Shown here one piece after another: positions 1-10,366 of a stretch of DNA of 64,000 bases (positions are counted from its first letter, which is position 1; the number at the start of each line of letters is the position of its first letter). The position numbers were made by a program, and so were the translations under genes. The stretch is from Rathayibacter sp. VKM Ac-2856 (GTDB lineage Bacteria; Actinomycetota; Actinomycetes; Actinomycetales; Microbacteriaceae), in the NCBI RefSeq assembly GCF_013205055.1, contig NZ_JABMLF010000002.1:412365-476364 (forward strand), written 5' to 3'. The notes under the pieces were generated by a model. It saw only the letters and a list, made by a program, of their open reading frames with translations, was not told the DNA's origin and made no database searches.

Positions 1-949
1 TGATCTCGACCGCGTGGATGCGGCCGGGCGGCAGGGTGTCGCTGCTGGTCGAGAGCACGCCGTAGCCGACCCGGACGCCGTCGGGCGTCGAGGCGATCGA
101 GTAGCGGAGCGAGCGGACGAACTGGCGGACGTAGTAGCTGCCGGAGCCGATCAGGCCCGGCAGGATCGCGAACAGCACGTAGGGCGAGCCGTAGACCGAG
201 GTGAAGACGACGGCCACGACCGAGACGAGCAGGAAGAGCGTGAAGCCGCTGAAGACGAGCGAGCCGAGCAGCCGGCCCGGCGGGATCGACACGACCGACT
301 CGGGCGGCGCGTCCTCCGGCTGCTCGCCGAACTCCTCGATCCGGCGCGCGAGGAAGCCGCCGGCCGGCGCCTCCCCCGCGACCGCCTCCCGCTCGCGCAC
401 CCCGGACGCCAGCCGCAGGATGTCGCGGCGCAGCGCGTCGACGAGCCGCGAGCCGAGGTAGGAGAGCTGCACGTTGGCGTCCTGCCCGGCGACGCTCACC
501 TCGAGCTTGGCCGCCCCGAACAGCCGCGCGAAGAGCGGGCGCTGCACGGCGATGCCCTGGATGCGGTCGAGCCGCGCGCGCCGGTTGGTGCGGAAGAGCA
601 CGCCCGAGCGCACCTCGACGATCTCGTCGGTGATGCGGAAGGTGTGCATGCGCCAGGACAGCCAGAAGGCGAAGACGGCGACGGCGAGGCCGGCGGCCAC
701 GGCGAGCAGCGCCCAGCCGATCAGACCGCGGTCGATCAGCGCGTCGACCGGGTCGCCGCTCTCGTAGTCGCCGGGGCCGGGCAGGAAGAGCTCGAGCAGC
801 CGCTCGCGCAGATTGGTGATCAGGAGGCCGAGGACGACCAGCAGGCCGATGCCGCCCTTGAGGACGGGCGTCGCCGGGTGCAGGCGGTGCCACTCGCCGT
901 CGGCGAGATCGGTCTCGATGCCGCGGACGGCTGCGGGGGCCCCGCTCAC
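1..949 (-). CDS. PH-domain membrane protein, YdbT-like (partial)
   Basis: This gene is cut by the window edge; 316 codons are visible from a GTG at 949. The GTG overlaps the stop of the upstream gene by 4 bp (GTGA), which argues for translational coupling. The visible protein has two membrane segments near residues 30-47 and 76-96. A bacterial PH-like domain (bPH_2, formerly DUF304) follows, with the typical FRITDEIVEVRSGVLFR stretch and RLDRIQGIAVQRPLFARLFG. A further hydrophobic pair lies around residues 235-275 and then the start of a second PH-like domain. This layout matches Bacillus YdbT, which carries repeated bPH_2 domains and is always paired with a YdbS-like partner, as here. The function of the pair is poorly known; membrane stress roles have been proposed for some members. 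Confidence 0.85.
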   Translation of the reverse strand, partial: MSGAPAAVRGIETDLADGEWHRLHPATPVLKGGIGLLVVLGLLITNLRERLLELFLPGPGDYESGDPVDALIDRGLIGWALLAVAAGLAVAVFAFWLSWRMHTFRITDEIVEVRSGVLFRTNRRARLDRIQGIAVQRPLFARLFGAAKLEVSVAGQDANVQLSYLGSRLVDALRRDILRLASGVREREAVAGEAPAGGFLARRIEEFGEQPEDAPPESVVSIPPGRLLGSLVFSGFTLFLLVSVVAVVFTSVYGSPYVLFAILPGLIGSGSYYVRQFVRSLRYSIASTPDGVRVGYGVLSTSSDTLPPGRIHAVEI

Positions 950-1647
950 AGGCCGGCCCGGCGCGACTCCGCCAGCGCGACGAGCCGATCGCGCAGCTCC
1001 TCCGCGTCGCCGTCGACGAGCCCGGGGATGCTCACGCCGGTCGCCGCGGCGGCGGTCACGAAGCGCAGGTCGGCCAGCCCGAGCACGCGGGCGAGCGGAC
1101 CGCGGTTGACGTCGATCAGCTGCATGCGCCCGTAGGGCACGGAGACGAAGCGCTGGAACATGATGCCGCGGCGGAAGAGCAGGTCGTCCTCGCGCAGCCG
1201 GTAGCCGTAGGCGCGGGCGCGGCGGGGGGCGACGATCAGCAGGGTGACGGCGAGGATCGCGGCCGCGAGCACGAGGATCCAGGCCCAGCTCACGCCGATC
1301 AGCAGCATCACGATCGGCACGGCGAGGAGGACGACGCTCGACACGACGGCCGAGACGACCTCGACGGCCACGTACTTCGGCGACACCCGGCGCCACGGAC
1401 CGGCCAGATCGAGGCGGCTCCCGGCGGGAGCCTGGAGGGTCTCCTGCTCGGGCCGGACGCCCTCCGGCTGCGAGGTCTGCGGGGTCTGCGGGGTCACCTC
1501 GGGAATCACTGCTTGAGGGCTCACCGAATCTGTGCTCGCCTCAACGCGGCTCTCCGCCTCGCGGCTCTCCGCCTCGCGGTTCCTCGCCTCGCGCCGACTC
1601 AGCGGCTCGGGAGCGACCGAGGGGGTCGCCTCCTGGTCGTCGGCCAT
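946..1647 (-). CDS. PH-domain membrane protein, YdbS-like
   Basis: A 233-residue protein. The first 75 residues are charged and low in complexity, with an RE(A)xxREAES-type repeat, and look disordered. Two adjacent transmembrane helices follow at about 95-117 and 119-138. A C-terminal bPH_2 domain (about 145-225) contains YGRMQLIDVNRGPLARVLGL, the conserved core of the family. The next gene downstream encodes the larger YdbT-like partner and overlaps by 4 bp, so the two products probably act together in the membrane. The long N-terminal extension is unusual for YdbS. The ATG at 1647 is the only good start in frame, and the gap to the upstream DUF3180 gene is 40 bp, so it may belong to the folate operon transcript. 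Confidence 0.85.
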   Translation of the reverse strand: MADDQEATPSVAPEPLSRREARNREAESREAESRVEASTDSVSPQAVIPEVTPQTPQTSQPEGVRPEQETLQAPAGSRLDLAGPWRRVSPKYVAVEVVSAVVSSVVLLAVPIVMLLIGVSWAWILVLAAAILAVTLLIVAPRRARAYGYRLREDDLLFRRGIMFQRFVSVPYGRMQLIDVNRGPLARVLGLADLRFVTAAAATGVSIPGLVDGDAEELRDRLVALAESRRAGL

Positions 1648-1687
1648 GATGACGTCCTCCCTGCCTGCGTCCGAGCGGGCGTCGGCG

Positions 1688-2164
1688 TCAGGCGTGGTTC
1701 ACCTCGCCGACGACGGGGTCGTCGTCATCGGTCGGCGGGATGGTGCACAGGTGCTCGGCGACCAGACCGGCCACCAGCAGGACGATCGCGCCGACGATGG
1801 CGGCCACGTCCTGCCACACGGAGCCTAGCGAAGGCACCACCGGGCGGCTCAGCAGGTAGACGAGCACCCCGCCGGACGCCCCGAGCAGCAGCGCACCGAC
1901 GAGGCTGGACGCCTTGGCCAGCACGACCACGCGCATCGCGCGGAACGGGTCGATGGGGCGCCGCAGCGTCCCCTTGGTGGCGCGGTGGATGGGGATCGCG
2001 AATCCGATCACGAGCGCCGCGACCACCACGAGCGTCAGCGGAACGGTGAGGGGAGGGATCAGCACCGGGCGGCCGGCGGAGGCGATGGCCAGGTCGATCA
2101 GGAAGCCGGCGACGGCCCCGGCCAGGCCGAGGCCCAGCAGGGAGCTGATGCGGGTGCGCTTCAC
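1688..2164 (-). CDS. DUF3180 family membrane protein
   Basis: A 158-residue protein with four predicted transmembrane helices (about 8-28, 39-58, 82-107 and 122-142) and an acidic C-terminal tail. Its position directly after folK is the conserved actinobacterial context of DUF3180 (compare the gene after folK in Mycobacterium). I chose the GTG at 2164, which overlaps the folK stop as GTGA; an in-frame extension further upstream would run deep into folK in another frame and is not credible. The function is unknown. The constant association with folate synthesis suggests a role near that pathway, but nothing in the sequence shows a catalytic motif. Confidence 0.85.
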   Translation of the reverse strand: MKRTRISSLLGLGLAGAVAGFLIDLAIASAGRPVLIPPLTVPLTLVVVAALVIGFAIPIHRATKGTLRRPIDPFRAMRVVVLAKASSLVGALLLGASGGVLVYLLSRPVVPSLGSVWQDVAAIVGAIVLLVAGLVAEHLCTIPPTDDDDPVVGEVNHA

Positions 2165-2763
2165 GGAGTGCTGCTCTCGGGGTCGATGCGGCCGGGGGCT
2201 GTGCGGGCGGAGGCGGGGGCGTTCTCGGAGGATCGCGTGCGCCGCCACGCTATCGCCTCGGGGCGATCGGTCACCCGGTCGCTCGCCCTGGCGCGAAGCT
2301 CGGCGACCGGGCCGCGCCCCGCCAGGACGGCGTGCGGCTCCACGTCGAGCCACGGCTCGAGCACGAAGGCGCGCTCGCCGGCGCGGGGGTGCGGGAGCGT
2401 GAGGTGCGCGTCGTCGCGGGTGACGCCGCCGACCGCGATCACGTCGATGTCGAGCGTGCGGTCGCCCCAGCGCTCCTCGCCCTCGCCGCGCAGGCGCCCG
2501 CCCGCGCTCTCGATCGCGGCGGTGGCGGCGAGCAGGTCGTCGGGGTCGAGGGTCGTCGATCCGATCACGACGGCGTTGAAGTAGGCGGGGGCGTCCTCGT
2601 CGACGCCGTCGAGCTTCCAGGCGGGCGACTCGACGACCTTCGACACCCCGTCGATCCGGAGCCCCGGCGTCGTCGCCAGCGCGCGGACCGCGGTCTCGAG
2701 GTGCGCGAGCCGGTCGCCGAGATTGCTGCCGAGGGCGAGGACGACGCGGCGCTCGGGCAGCAT
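2161..2763 (-). CDS. folK: 2-amino-4-hydroxy-6-hydroxymethyldihydropteridine diphosphokinase
   Basis: HPPK transfers pyrophosphate from ATP to the pterin in the step before dihydropteroate synthase. The 200-residue protein shows the signature VVLALGSNLGDR at residues 7-18, the loop ending YFNAVV, and the metal-binding RWGDRTLDIDVI segment. It has a C-terminal extension of about 35 residues beyond the usual family end, arginine-rich and probably disordered. The ATG at 2763 lies 17 bp after the folB stop. A GTG at 2784 in the same frame would give a GTGA overlap with folB like other junctions of this operon, adding seven residues; either start is possible. Confidence 0.93.
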   Translation of the reverse strand: MLPERRVVLALGSNLGDRLAHLETAVRALATTPGLRIDGVSKVVESPAWKLDGVDEDAPAYFNAVVIGSTTLDPDDLLAATAAIESAGGRLRGEGEERWGDRTLDIDVIAVGGVTRDDAHLTLPHPRAGERAFVLEPWLDVEPHAVLAGRGPVAELRARASDRVTDRPEAIAWRRTRSSENAPASARTAPGRIDPESSTP

Positions 2764-2780
2764 CCGCTGCTGCCGGGGCC

Positions 2781-3212
2781 TCACGGGCGCACCCGGGTGA
2801 TCTGCACCGCGACGTCGTCGAACGGCAGCGGGATGGGCGCGTCGGGCTTGTGCACGGTGATCCGCACCACCTCGGCGGCGGCGAAGCCGAGCGCGACCGC
2901 GGCGAGCCGCTCGGCGACGGTCTCGATCAGGTCGACCGGGTCGCGGGTGACGGCGTCGGCCAATGCGATGGCCAGCTCGCCGTAGTGCACCGTCTCGGCC
3001 AGCGCATCGCCGCCCGCGGCGGGGGCGAGGTCGAGCCAGACGGTGGCGTCGATGACGAAGTCCTGGCCGTTCTCGCGCTCGAAGTCGAAGACGCCGTGGT
3101 GCGCTCGCACGCGCAGGCCGGTCAGCGTGATCGAGTCGCGCAGGGCGAGGGCCGCGGCGTCGAGCTCGGGGGCCGAGCCGGGGCGGGGCGAGCGGTGGGT
3201 GGGGTCGGTCAC
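2781..3212 (-). CDS. folB: dihydroneopterin aldolase
   Basis: A 143-residue protein that cleaves dihydroneopterin to hydroxymethyl-dihydropterin and glycolaldehyde. Recognisable segments are LTGLRVRAHHGVFDFERENG with the conserved Glu, VHYGELA, and the catalytic-lysine segment VRITVHKPDAPIP. The first 25 residues are a proline/serine-rich tail not found in most homologues. The GTG start at 3212 overlaps the folP stop by 4 bp and is preceded by a strong AGGAGGAGC ribosome-binding site that lies within folP. It sits in the order folE-folP-folB-folK, so all pterin-branch steps from GTP are encoded together apart from pyrophosphate removal from the triphosphate. Confidence 0.93.
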   Translation of the reverse strand: MTDPTHRSPRPGSAPELDAAALALRDSITLTGLRVRAHHGVFDFERENGQDFVIDATVWLDLAPAAGGDALAETVHYGELAIALADAVTRDPVDLIETVAERLAAVALGFAAAEVVRITVHKPDAPIPLPFDDVAVQITRVRP

Positions 3213-4069
3213 GGGAGCTCCTCCTGGAGGCGGGCGCCGACCGCGAGTGCGCGGGCGCTCGAGCGGACGTCGTGCACGCGGACACCCCACGCGCCGCGGT
3301 CGACGGCGGCGAGGCTCAGCAGCGCCGTCGCGTCGTCGCGCTCGGCCGCGGGAGCGCCGGCCGGGGCGAACGGCGCGAGGAACCGCTTGCGCGAGTGCCC
3401 CACCAGCACGGGCAGGCCGAGCGAGACGATCGCGTCGAGGTGGGCGAGCAGCGCCCAGTCGTGGCCGCCGACCTTCGCGAAGCCGAGCCCGGGGTCGAGG
3501 ATGAGGCGGTCGTCGCGGATCCCCGCGGCCCGGGCGGCGTCGACGCGGCGCTCGAGCTCCGAGCGCACCTCCGCGACCACGTCGGCGTAGGAGGCCAGCT
3601 CCGTCATCCCGGCGCTGTGGCCGCGCCAGTGCATCGCGATGTAGACGGCACCGCGCTCGGCGACCAGCGGGAGCATCGCGGGATCGGCGAGCCCGCCGGA
3701 GACGTCGTTGACGACCACCGCACCCGCGTCGAGCGCCGCCTCGGCGGTCGCCGCGCTCATGGTGTCGATGCTCACGCGGACGCCCTCGGCCGCGAGCGCG
3801 CGGATCACCGGGAGGACGCGGGCCTGCTCGGACGCGGCGTCGACGCGCGCGGCTCCGGGACGGGTCGACTCCCCGCCGACGTCGACCAGGTCGGCGCCGA
3901 ACGCGGCCGGGCCCTCGCCCGAGGGCCGGGTCATGCCCACGCCGTGCCGCACCGCGTCGTCGACCGAGAGCCAGCGACCGCCGTCGCTGAAGGAGTCGGG
4001 GGTGACGTTGAGGATCCCGAGGAGGGCGGCGCGGTGGCCGGGAGCGAGGTCGGCGACGACGGGAGCCAC
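3209..4069 (-). CDS. folP: dihydropteroate synthase
   Basis: This 286-residue enzyme condenses hydroxymethyl-dihydropterin pyrophosphate with p-aminobenzoate and is the sulfonamide target. The family signatures are present: GILNVTPDSFSDGG at 18-31, DVGGESTRPGA near 67-77, VSIDTMSA, VNDVSGG, LDPGLGFAK and LVGHSRKRF. The GTG at 4069 follows the folE stop by one base. Odd feature: between AVRHGVGM and AAFGADLVDVGGEST there is an extra TRPSGEGP that most family members lack. It is encoded by a small perfect palindrome near 3910-3930 (see findings). It lies in the helix just before the pterin-binding strand, on the surface, so activity is probably kept. Confidence 0.95.
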   Translation of the reverse strand: MAPVVADLAPGHRAALLGILNVTPDSFSDGGRWLSVDDAVRHGVGMTRPSGEGPAAFGADLVDVGGESTRPGAARVDAASEQARVLPVIRALAAEGVRVSIDTMSAATAEAALDAGAVVVNDVSGGLADPAMLPLVAERGAVYIAMHWRGHSAGMTELASYADVVAEVRSELERRVDAARAAGIRDDRLILDPGLGFAKVGGHDWALLAHLDAIVSLGLPVLVGHSRKRFLAPFAPAGAPAAERDDATALLSLAAVDRGAWGVRVHDVRSSARALAVGARLQEELP

Positions 4070-4070
4070 G

Positions 4071-4661
4071 TCAGGCCTCCCGCGCGGCGCCGATCAGCGC
4101 GATGATCTCGGCGCGCGCGGCGGGGTCGGCGAGGGTGCCGCGCGCCGCGACGGTGACGGTCGAGCTGGTGGTCTGGCGCGCGCCGCGCAGGCGCACGCAG
4201 CCGTGCTCGGCGTCGACGACGACCAGCACGCCCTCGGGCGAGAGGCCGGCGTCGAGCACGTCCGCGATCTGCTCGGTGAGGCGCTCCTGCAGCTGCGGCC
4301 GCGAGGCGACGGTCTCGACGACCCGCGGGAGCTTGCCGAGGCCGACGACGCGCTCGCCGGCGCGGTAAGCGATGTGCGCGACACCGGAGAAGGGCAGCAG
4401 GTGGTGCTCGCAGACCGAGCGGAACGCGAGATCGCGGACGACGACGGTCTGGGTGGCGGGCGGCTGCTCGCCCTCCTCGACGACCGCGAAGGTCTCGGCG
4501 AGGTGCGACGCCGGGTCGAGGTCGAACTCGCCGAAGAACTCCTCGTAGGAGTCGGCGAAGCGCTGCGGCGTCGTCGAGAGCCCCTCGCGGCCCGGGTCCT
4601 CCCCGATGGCCGCGAGGAGCTCGGCGACGGCTGCCTCGATGCGCGCCCTGTCGACCGGCAC
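4071..4661 (-). CDS. folE: GTP cyclohydrolase I
   Basis: A 196-residue enzyme of the usual type IA length that converts GTP to dihydroneopterin triphosphate, the first step of tetrahydrofolate synthesis. Zinc ligands are visible in SVCEHHLLPF (Cys84 and His87) and in AEHGCVRLRG (Cys155). The active-site segments RVVGLGKLPR and RPQLQERLT are intact. The GTG start at 4661 lies 7 bp after the ftsH stop, so folE is probably co-transcribed with ftsH. The folE-folP-folB-folK gene order is typical of actinobacteria. Confidence 0.95.
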   Translation of the reverse strand: MPVDRARIEAAVAELLAAIGEDPGREGLSTTPQRFADSYEEFFGEFDLDPASHLAETFAVVEEGEQPPATQTVVVRDLAFRSVCEHHLLPFSGVAHIAYRAGERVVGLGKLPRVVETVASRPQLQERLTEQIADVLDAGLSPEGVLVVVDAEHGCVRLRGARQTTSSTVTVAARGTLADPAARAEIIALIGAAREA

Positions 4662-4668
4662 GGCGCTG

Positions 4669-6681
<2,013 letters not shown>

Positions 6682-7019
6682 GAATGTTGCGGGCGCAGGC
6701 CCGGCACCTTTCTGACGAGGAAATGTGAGTGTCAGGCTACCTCCCGCTCTCTGAGCGCGCGCCACGCGTTCGCCCTGGGCGGAGGATGCGTCGGGTGGGC
6801 ATCCGGCGGGCGCGCACTCCGGCGCGCGAGAGCGGCTGCGGCGCGCCGGATGGCGCGGATCAGCTGAAGCGGGCGGGTCTCGATACGCCCCTGCGCGGGC
6901 TACTCGACCAGCATGGACGGGGCGACCCGGCCCCGCACCATGCTGATCGAGTAGCCCGCGCAGCGGGCGTATCGAGATCCACCGTCGTCAGCAGCCCGGT
7001 CTGAAGGACGCGGCGCGGG
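6682..7019. other. 338-bp gene-free stretch
   Basis: This interval lies between the ftsH start and the stop of the YhgE-like gene, both read on the minus strand. It holds the ftsH upstream region, with a possible -10 hexamer TAGCCT read on the minus strand at 6739-6734, and the head-to-head repeat pair at 6876-6980. I see no gene in it. Confidence 0.6.
6876..6980. repeat. Two short hairpin repeats, family i, head to head
   Basis: Forward copy at 6876-6915 and reverse copy at 6939-6980. Each reads TCTCGATACGCC, a GC stem with a tiny loop, then GGCTACTCGA and CAGCATG, or the reverse complement. The stems here are GCCCgcg-type in one copy and GCCCGC/GCGGGC in the other. The pair could form a larger cruciform because the two copies are inverted relative to each other. 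Confidence 0.85.
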
Positions 7020-9440
7020 TCAGGCCGTCTCGAGGAGCGGCTCCGGGTCGCGCAGCGCCGGCGCGAGACCGCGGCGGCGGCGCGCGGCGGCCAGCACGGT
7101 GACCGCCAGGGCGCCCAGCAGCCAGATTGAGAGCACGAGCACCGCGTTCGCGACGCCGATGCTGCCGCCGGCGATGAGGGAGCGGAACGCCTCGACCGTG
7201 TAGGTCAGCGGCAGCACCCCGTGCACGGCCTGGAAGAAGGCGGGCGCCGTCTCGATCGGGTACGTGCCGCCCGCGGAGGAGAGCTGGAGCACGATCAGCA
7301 GCAGCGCGAGGAAGCGGCCCGGCGCGTCGAGCAGGGCGATCAGCGCCTGGTTGATCGCGACGAAGGTCAGGCTCGTGAGCACCGCGATCCCGATCAGCGC
7401 CGGCAGCTGAGCCATCTCCACGCCGACCCCGAAGCGGATCATCAGCGCGGCGAGGACGCCCTGCGCCACGGCCATCAGGGCACCCGGCAGGTAGCTGCGC
7501 AGCGCGATCACCCAGGCGGGCCGGCGGGCGGCGAGCAGCCGCTCGCTCAGCGGGGCGCTCATCAGGTAGAAGGCGAGCGCGCCGACCCAGAGCGCGAGCG
7601 CCATGAAGTAGGGCGCGAGGCCGGAGCCGTACTCCGGCACGCGGTTGAGGCGCTCGGCGTCGAGCGAGACGGGGGCCGCGGCGACGGCGCTGAGCGACTC
7701 CGCCTGGTCCGCCGTGTAGGACGGGACGTCGGCGGCCCCGTCGGCGAGCTTCCCGCCGAGGGTCTCCGAGCCGCTGGCGAGGGAGTCGATCCCCGAGGAC
7801 AGTGTCTCGGCGCCGGTCGCGGCGTCCGCCGAGCCCTGGGCGGCGGCGTCCGCACCGGTGGCGAGGGTGCCGCCGCCGGTCGCGAGCGCGGCGGTGCCCG
7901 AGGCGAGCGCGTCGGCCCCCGACGCGGCGGAGTCGAGCCCGGTGGTCAGCGGGCCGACGCTGCCGGCGAGAGTGCCGGTGCCGGCCGCGACCTGCGCGGC
8001 TCCGGAGTCGAGCGAGGCGGCGCCGGTCGCGAGGGACTGCGCGCCGGTCGCGAGCGTCTGTGCGCCACTGTCGGCGGAGGCCGCGCCAGTGGCGAGCGAC
8101 TGCACGCCGGTCGTGAGATCGGCGGCTCCCGACGACACGGACGCCGCACCCGCCGCAAGGGCGGTGAGGCCGCTCGAGGAGTCGCCGACCAGCGCGGACG
8201 ACCCGGCGGCGAGGGTCCGCGCGCCCTGGTCCGCGGCGGTCGCTCCGGTCGAGACTCCGGCCGCCCCCGACTCCAGCTGCGTGAGCTGCGCCAGGCGCTC
8301 GGCGTCGGTGAGGGTGCTCCAGCCCGCGATCAGCGACTGCAGGCCTGAGTCGACCGTCGCCGCACCGGTGGCGAGCGCCGGCGTGCTCGCGGCGAGCGCC
8401 GCCGAGCCGTCGCGCAGCGTCCCGGCCCCGGCGAGCGCCGCCGTCGCGCCGTCGGAGACGGAGGACGCGCCCTCGGCGAGGGTCTGCGCTCCGGTCGCCG
8501 CCGTCGCCGCGCCCGAGGAGAGCGCCGCGGTGCCGTCGGCGAGGCTGGCCGCTCCGGTCGCGAGATCGGCCGCTCCCCCGTCGAGGGTCTGCGCGCCCGA
8601 GGCGACCGACTGCGCGCCGCCGTTCAGCGTCGCCGCGGAGGACGGCAGCGCGGCCGTGCCGTCGGCGAGCTGCTGCAGACCGGCGGAGAGGGCGGCCGCT
8701 CCGTCCGCGGCCGAGTCGGCGCCGGTGCGGAGGGAGTCGGCGCCGGTGGCGAGCTGCGCCGTCCCGTCCCGCAGCCGCTCCAGGCCGACGACGAGCTCGT
8801 CCGAGCCGCTCGACGCGCTCGAGGCGCCGTCCGCGAGCTGGGCGGCTCCATCGGCGGCCTGCTCGAGGCTGTCGTGCACGTCGGTGAAGCCGACGTAGAC
8901 GTTCTTCAGGTACTCCTCGCCGACCTGCTTCTCGAGGGTCTGCGTGACCGTGGTGCCGATCGTCGCGGCGATGTTGCCGACGATCAGGTTGGCGCCGTCG
9001 TTGGTCTCGATCGAGAGCCGGGCCGCGGTCGCCGCAGCCGGGTCGTCGCCGCCGACGGAGGCGACGTCGGCCGAGAAGCCGGCCGGCACGGTCAGCACGG
9101 CGTACACGGCGCCGGAGGCGAGCTCGCGCGCGGCCTCGTCGGCGTCGGTGAGCGTCCAGTCGAAGTTCGAGGTCGAGGTGCTCGAGGTGAGCTCGTCGGT
9201 CAGCGCCTCGCCGAGCGCCAGGGTCGAGCCGTCGGCCGCGGTCGCGCCGGTGTCCTCGTCGACGATCGCAGCGGGGACGGTGTCGAGGTGGTGGGTCGGA
9301 TCGAGGTTCGCCGAGGTCAGCAGGCCCGCGTAGATCAGCGGGATGAGCGCGATCGCGGAGAAGACGACGACCAGGCGCGGGGAGACGGAGCGGAGGCGGC
9401 GCGGGAAGGGGAAGCGGCGACGGGGGGCGGTGGCGGGCAT
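7020..9440 (-). CDS. YhgE/Pip family membrane protein with long Ala/Gly heptad-like repeat region
   Basis: An 806-residue membrane protein. An N-terminal transmembrane helix lies at about 20-42, followed by an extracytoplasmic domain (about 50-190) typical of YhgE/Pip proteins. Residues about 195-600 consist of dozens of degenerate repeats of the type L(A/S)xGAxxLxxGA, rich in Ala, Gly, Ser and Asp with almost no bulky residues. The last 210 residues contain five or six membrane helices that resemble an ABC-2 permease. Family members include the phage infection protein Pip and proteins near secretion genes; transport or cell-envelope assembly is likely but not shown. It follows a TetR gene by 7 bp with the ribosome-binding site AGAAGGACC across that stop, so the regulator probably controls it. 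Confidence 0.85.
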   Translation of the reverse strand: MPATAPRRRFPFPRRLRSVSPRLVVVFSAIALIPLIYAGLLTSANLDPTHHLDTVPAAIVDEDTGATAADGSTLALGEALTDELTSSTSTSNFDWTLTDADEAARELASGAVYAVLTVPAGFSADVASVGGDDPAAATAARLSIETNDGANLIVGNIAATIGTTVTQTLEKQVGEEYLKNVYVGFTDVHDSLEQAADGAAQLADGASSASSGSDELVVGLERLRDGTAQLATGADSLRTGADSAADGAAALSAGLQQLADGTAALPSSAATLNGGAQSVASGAQTLDGGAADLATGAASLADGTAALSSGAATAATGAQTLAEGASSVSDGATAALAGAGTLRDGSAALAASTPALATGAATVDSGLQSLIAGWSTLTDAERLAQLTQLESGAAGVSTGATAADQGARTLAAGSSALVGDSSSGLTALAAGAASVSSGAADLTTGVQSLATGAASADSGAQTLATGAQSLATGAASLDSGAAQVAAGTGTLAGSVGPLTTGLDSAASGADALASGTAALATGGGTLATGADAAAQGSADAATGAETLSSGIDSLASGSETLGGKLADGAADVPSYTADQAESLSAVAAAPVSLDAERLNRVPEYGSGLAPYFMALALWVGALAFYLMSAPLSERLLAARRPAWVIALRSYLPGALMAVAQGVLAALMIRFGVGVEMAQLPALIGIAVLTSLTFVAINQALIALLDAPGRFLALLLIVLQLSSAGGTYPIETAPAFFQAVHGVLPLTYTVEAFRSLIAGGSIGVANAVLVLSIWLLGALAVTVLAAARRRRGLAPALRDPEPLLETA

Positions 9441-9447
9441 GGTCCTT

Positions 9448-10050
9448 CTACTTCGAGGAGTCGGTGGCGAGTGCGGTGAGCCGCGGCGTCGCGACTCCGG
9501 TGACGAGGAGCTCGGCGATCTCGGCCGAGGCGGAGGAGACGGAGCGGCGGTCGTCGCCGTCGAGGAGCCAGCCGACGACGAGCCAGACGGTGCCGGCGCT
9601 GAGGAAGACGGCGAAGCGCTCGACGCGGGCGTGGTCGCCCGGCTCCTGGGCGGCCAGGGGCGAGAAGGTGAGCAGCCGCTGGGCGAGGAAGGCGACGACG
9701 GACTCCTGCACGGAGCGGGCCGTCCCTCCGCTGAGCGCGCGGCGGTAGAAGTCGGGGTGCTCGAGGAGACCGGAGAGCAGGCCGTGGACGATGCGGGGCA
9801 CGGCGGTCTCCCAGACGTCCAGCGGCGAGGGCGGCACGACGTCGGCGAAGAGGGCGTGCATGCGCTCCAGCGCGGCGGCCTCGAGCAGCGAGGGCACGTC
9901 GCCGAAGTGCTGGTAGAAGGTCGGCCGGCTGACGCGGGCGGCGGCGCAGAGATCGGTGATCGACGGCTGCTCGTCCCCCGGGTGGTCGAGGGCGGCCGTC
10001 ATCGCGGCGATCAGCTGCTCTCGCGAGCGGGCGAGTCGTGGGTCGGTCAC
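9448..10050 (-). CDS. TetR family transcriptional regulator
   Basis: A 200-residue protein with an N-terminal helix-turn-helix (about 10-55): the stretch SITDLCAAARVSRPTFYQHF is the classic TetR recognition-helix region. The remaining residues form a helical ligand-binding domain with no recognisable ligand signature. The GTG start at 10050 has a good AGGAGG site. An imperfect 31-bp palindrome lies 11 bp upstream of the start and very likely is its operator, which implies autoregulation and control of the YhgE-like gene that follows 7 bp downstream. Confidence 0.92.
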   Translation of the reverse strand: MTDPRLARSREQLIAAMTAALDHPGDEQPSITDLCAAARVSRPTFYQHFGDVPSLLEAAALERMHALFADVVPPSPLDVWETAVPRIVHGLLSGLLEHPDFYRRALSGGTARSVQESVVAFLAQRLLTFSPLAAQEPGDHARVERFAVFLSAGTVWLVVGWLLDGDDRRSVSSASAEIAELLVTGVATPRLTALATDSSK

Positions 10051-10060
10051 GGTGCCTCCT

Positions 10061-10091
10061 TTACGTTTGTAAGTAAAGCTTACATCCGTAA
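10061..10091. promoter_or_regulatory. Probable TetR operator
   Basis: Two 13-bp arms, TTACGTTTGTAAG and CTTACATCCGTAA, are separated by 5 bp and match at 11 of 13 positions as an inverted repeat. It lies immediately upstream of the TetR ribosome-binding site. The AT-rich composition stands out sharply from the surrounding GC-rich DNA. The form (TTAC-N5-GTAA half sites) is normal for TetR-family operators. Confidence 0.75.
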
Positions 10092-10147
10092 AGAAGCTGT
10101 CGGCAATCCCTTGCAGATCGAGCAGCTGTGCGCGCCGCCGCCCGCAC

Positions 10148-10349
10148 CATGCTGATCGACAAGCCGCGCGCGGCGCGGCCCCGGAGCATGCTGATCGAGT
10201 AGCCGCGCGCAGCGCGGCGTATCGAGATCCACCGTCGCCGGCCGTCGGGCGCGACGTCCCTCACCTCGGACAGCGTGAGGTCTCGATACGCCCCTGCGGG
10301 GCTACTCGACCAGCAGAAGGGTGCCCCTGCGGGGCTGCGCGACCAGCAG
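10148..10349. repeat. Cluster of family i hairpin repeats
   Basis: A degenerate reverse fragment (10148 onward) runs into a full reverse copy that ends at 10230, then a forward copy at 10279-10316 with stem GCCCC/GGGGC, and a truncated forward copy at 10321-10349. The cluster fills most of the gap between the TetR operator and the diacylglycerol-kinase-like gene. Confidence 0.8.
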
Positions 10350-10366
10350 GAGGGCGCCGCGTCCCG

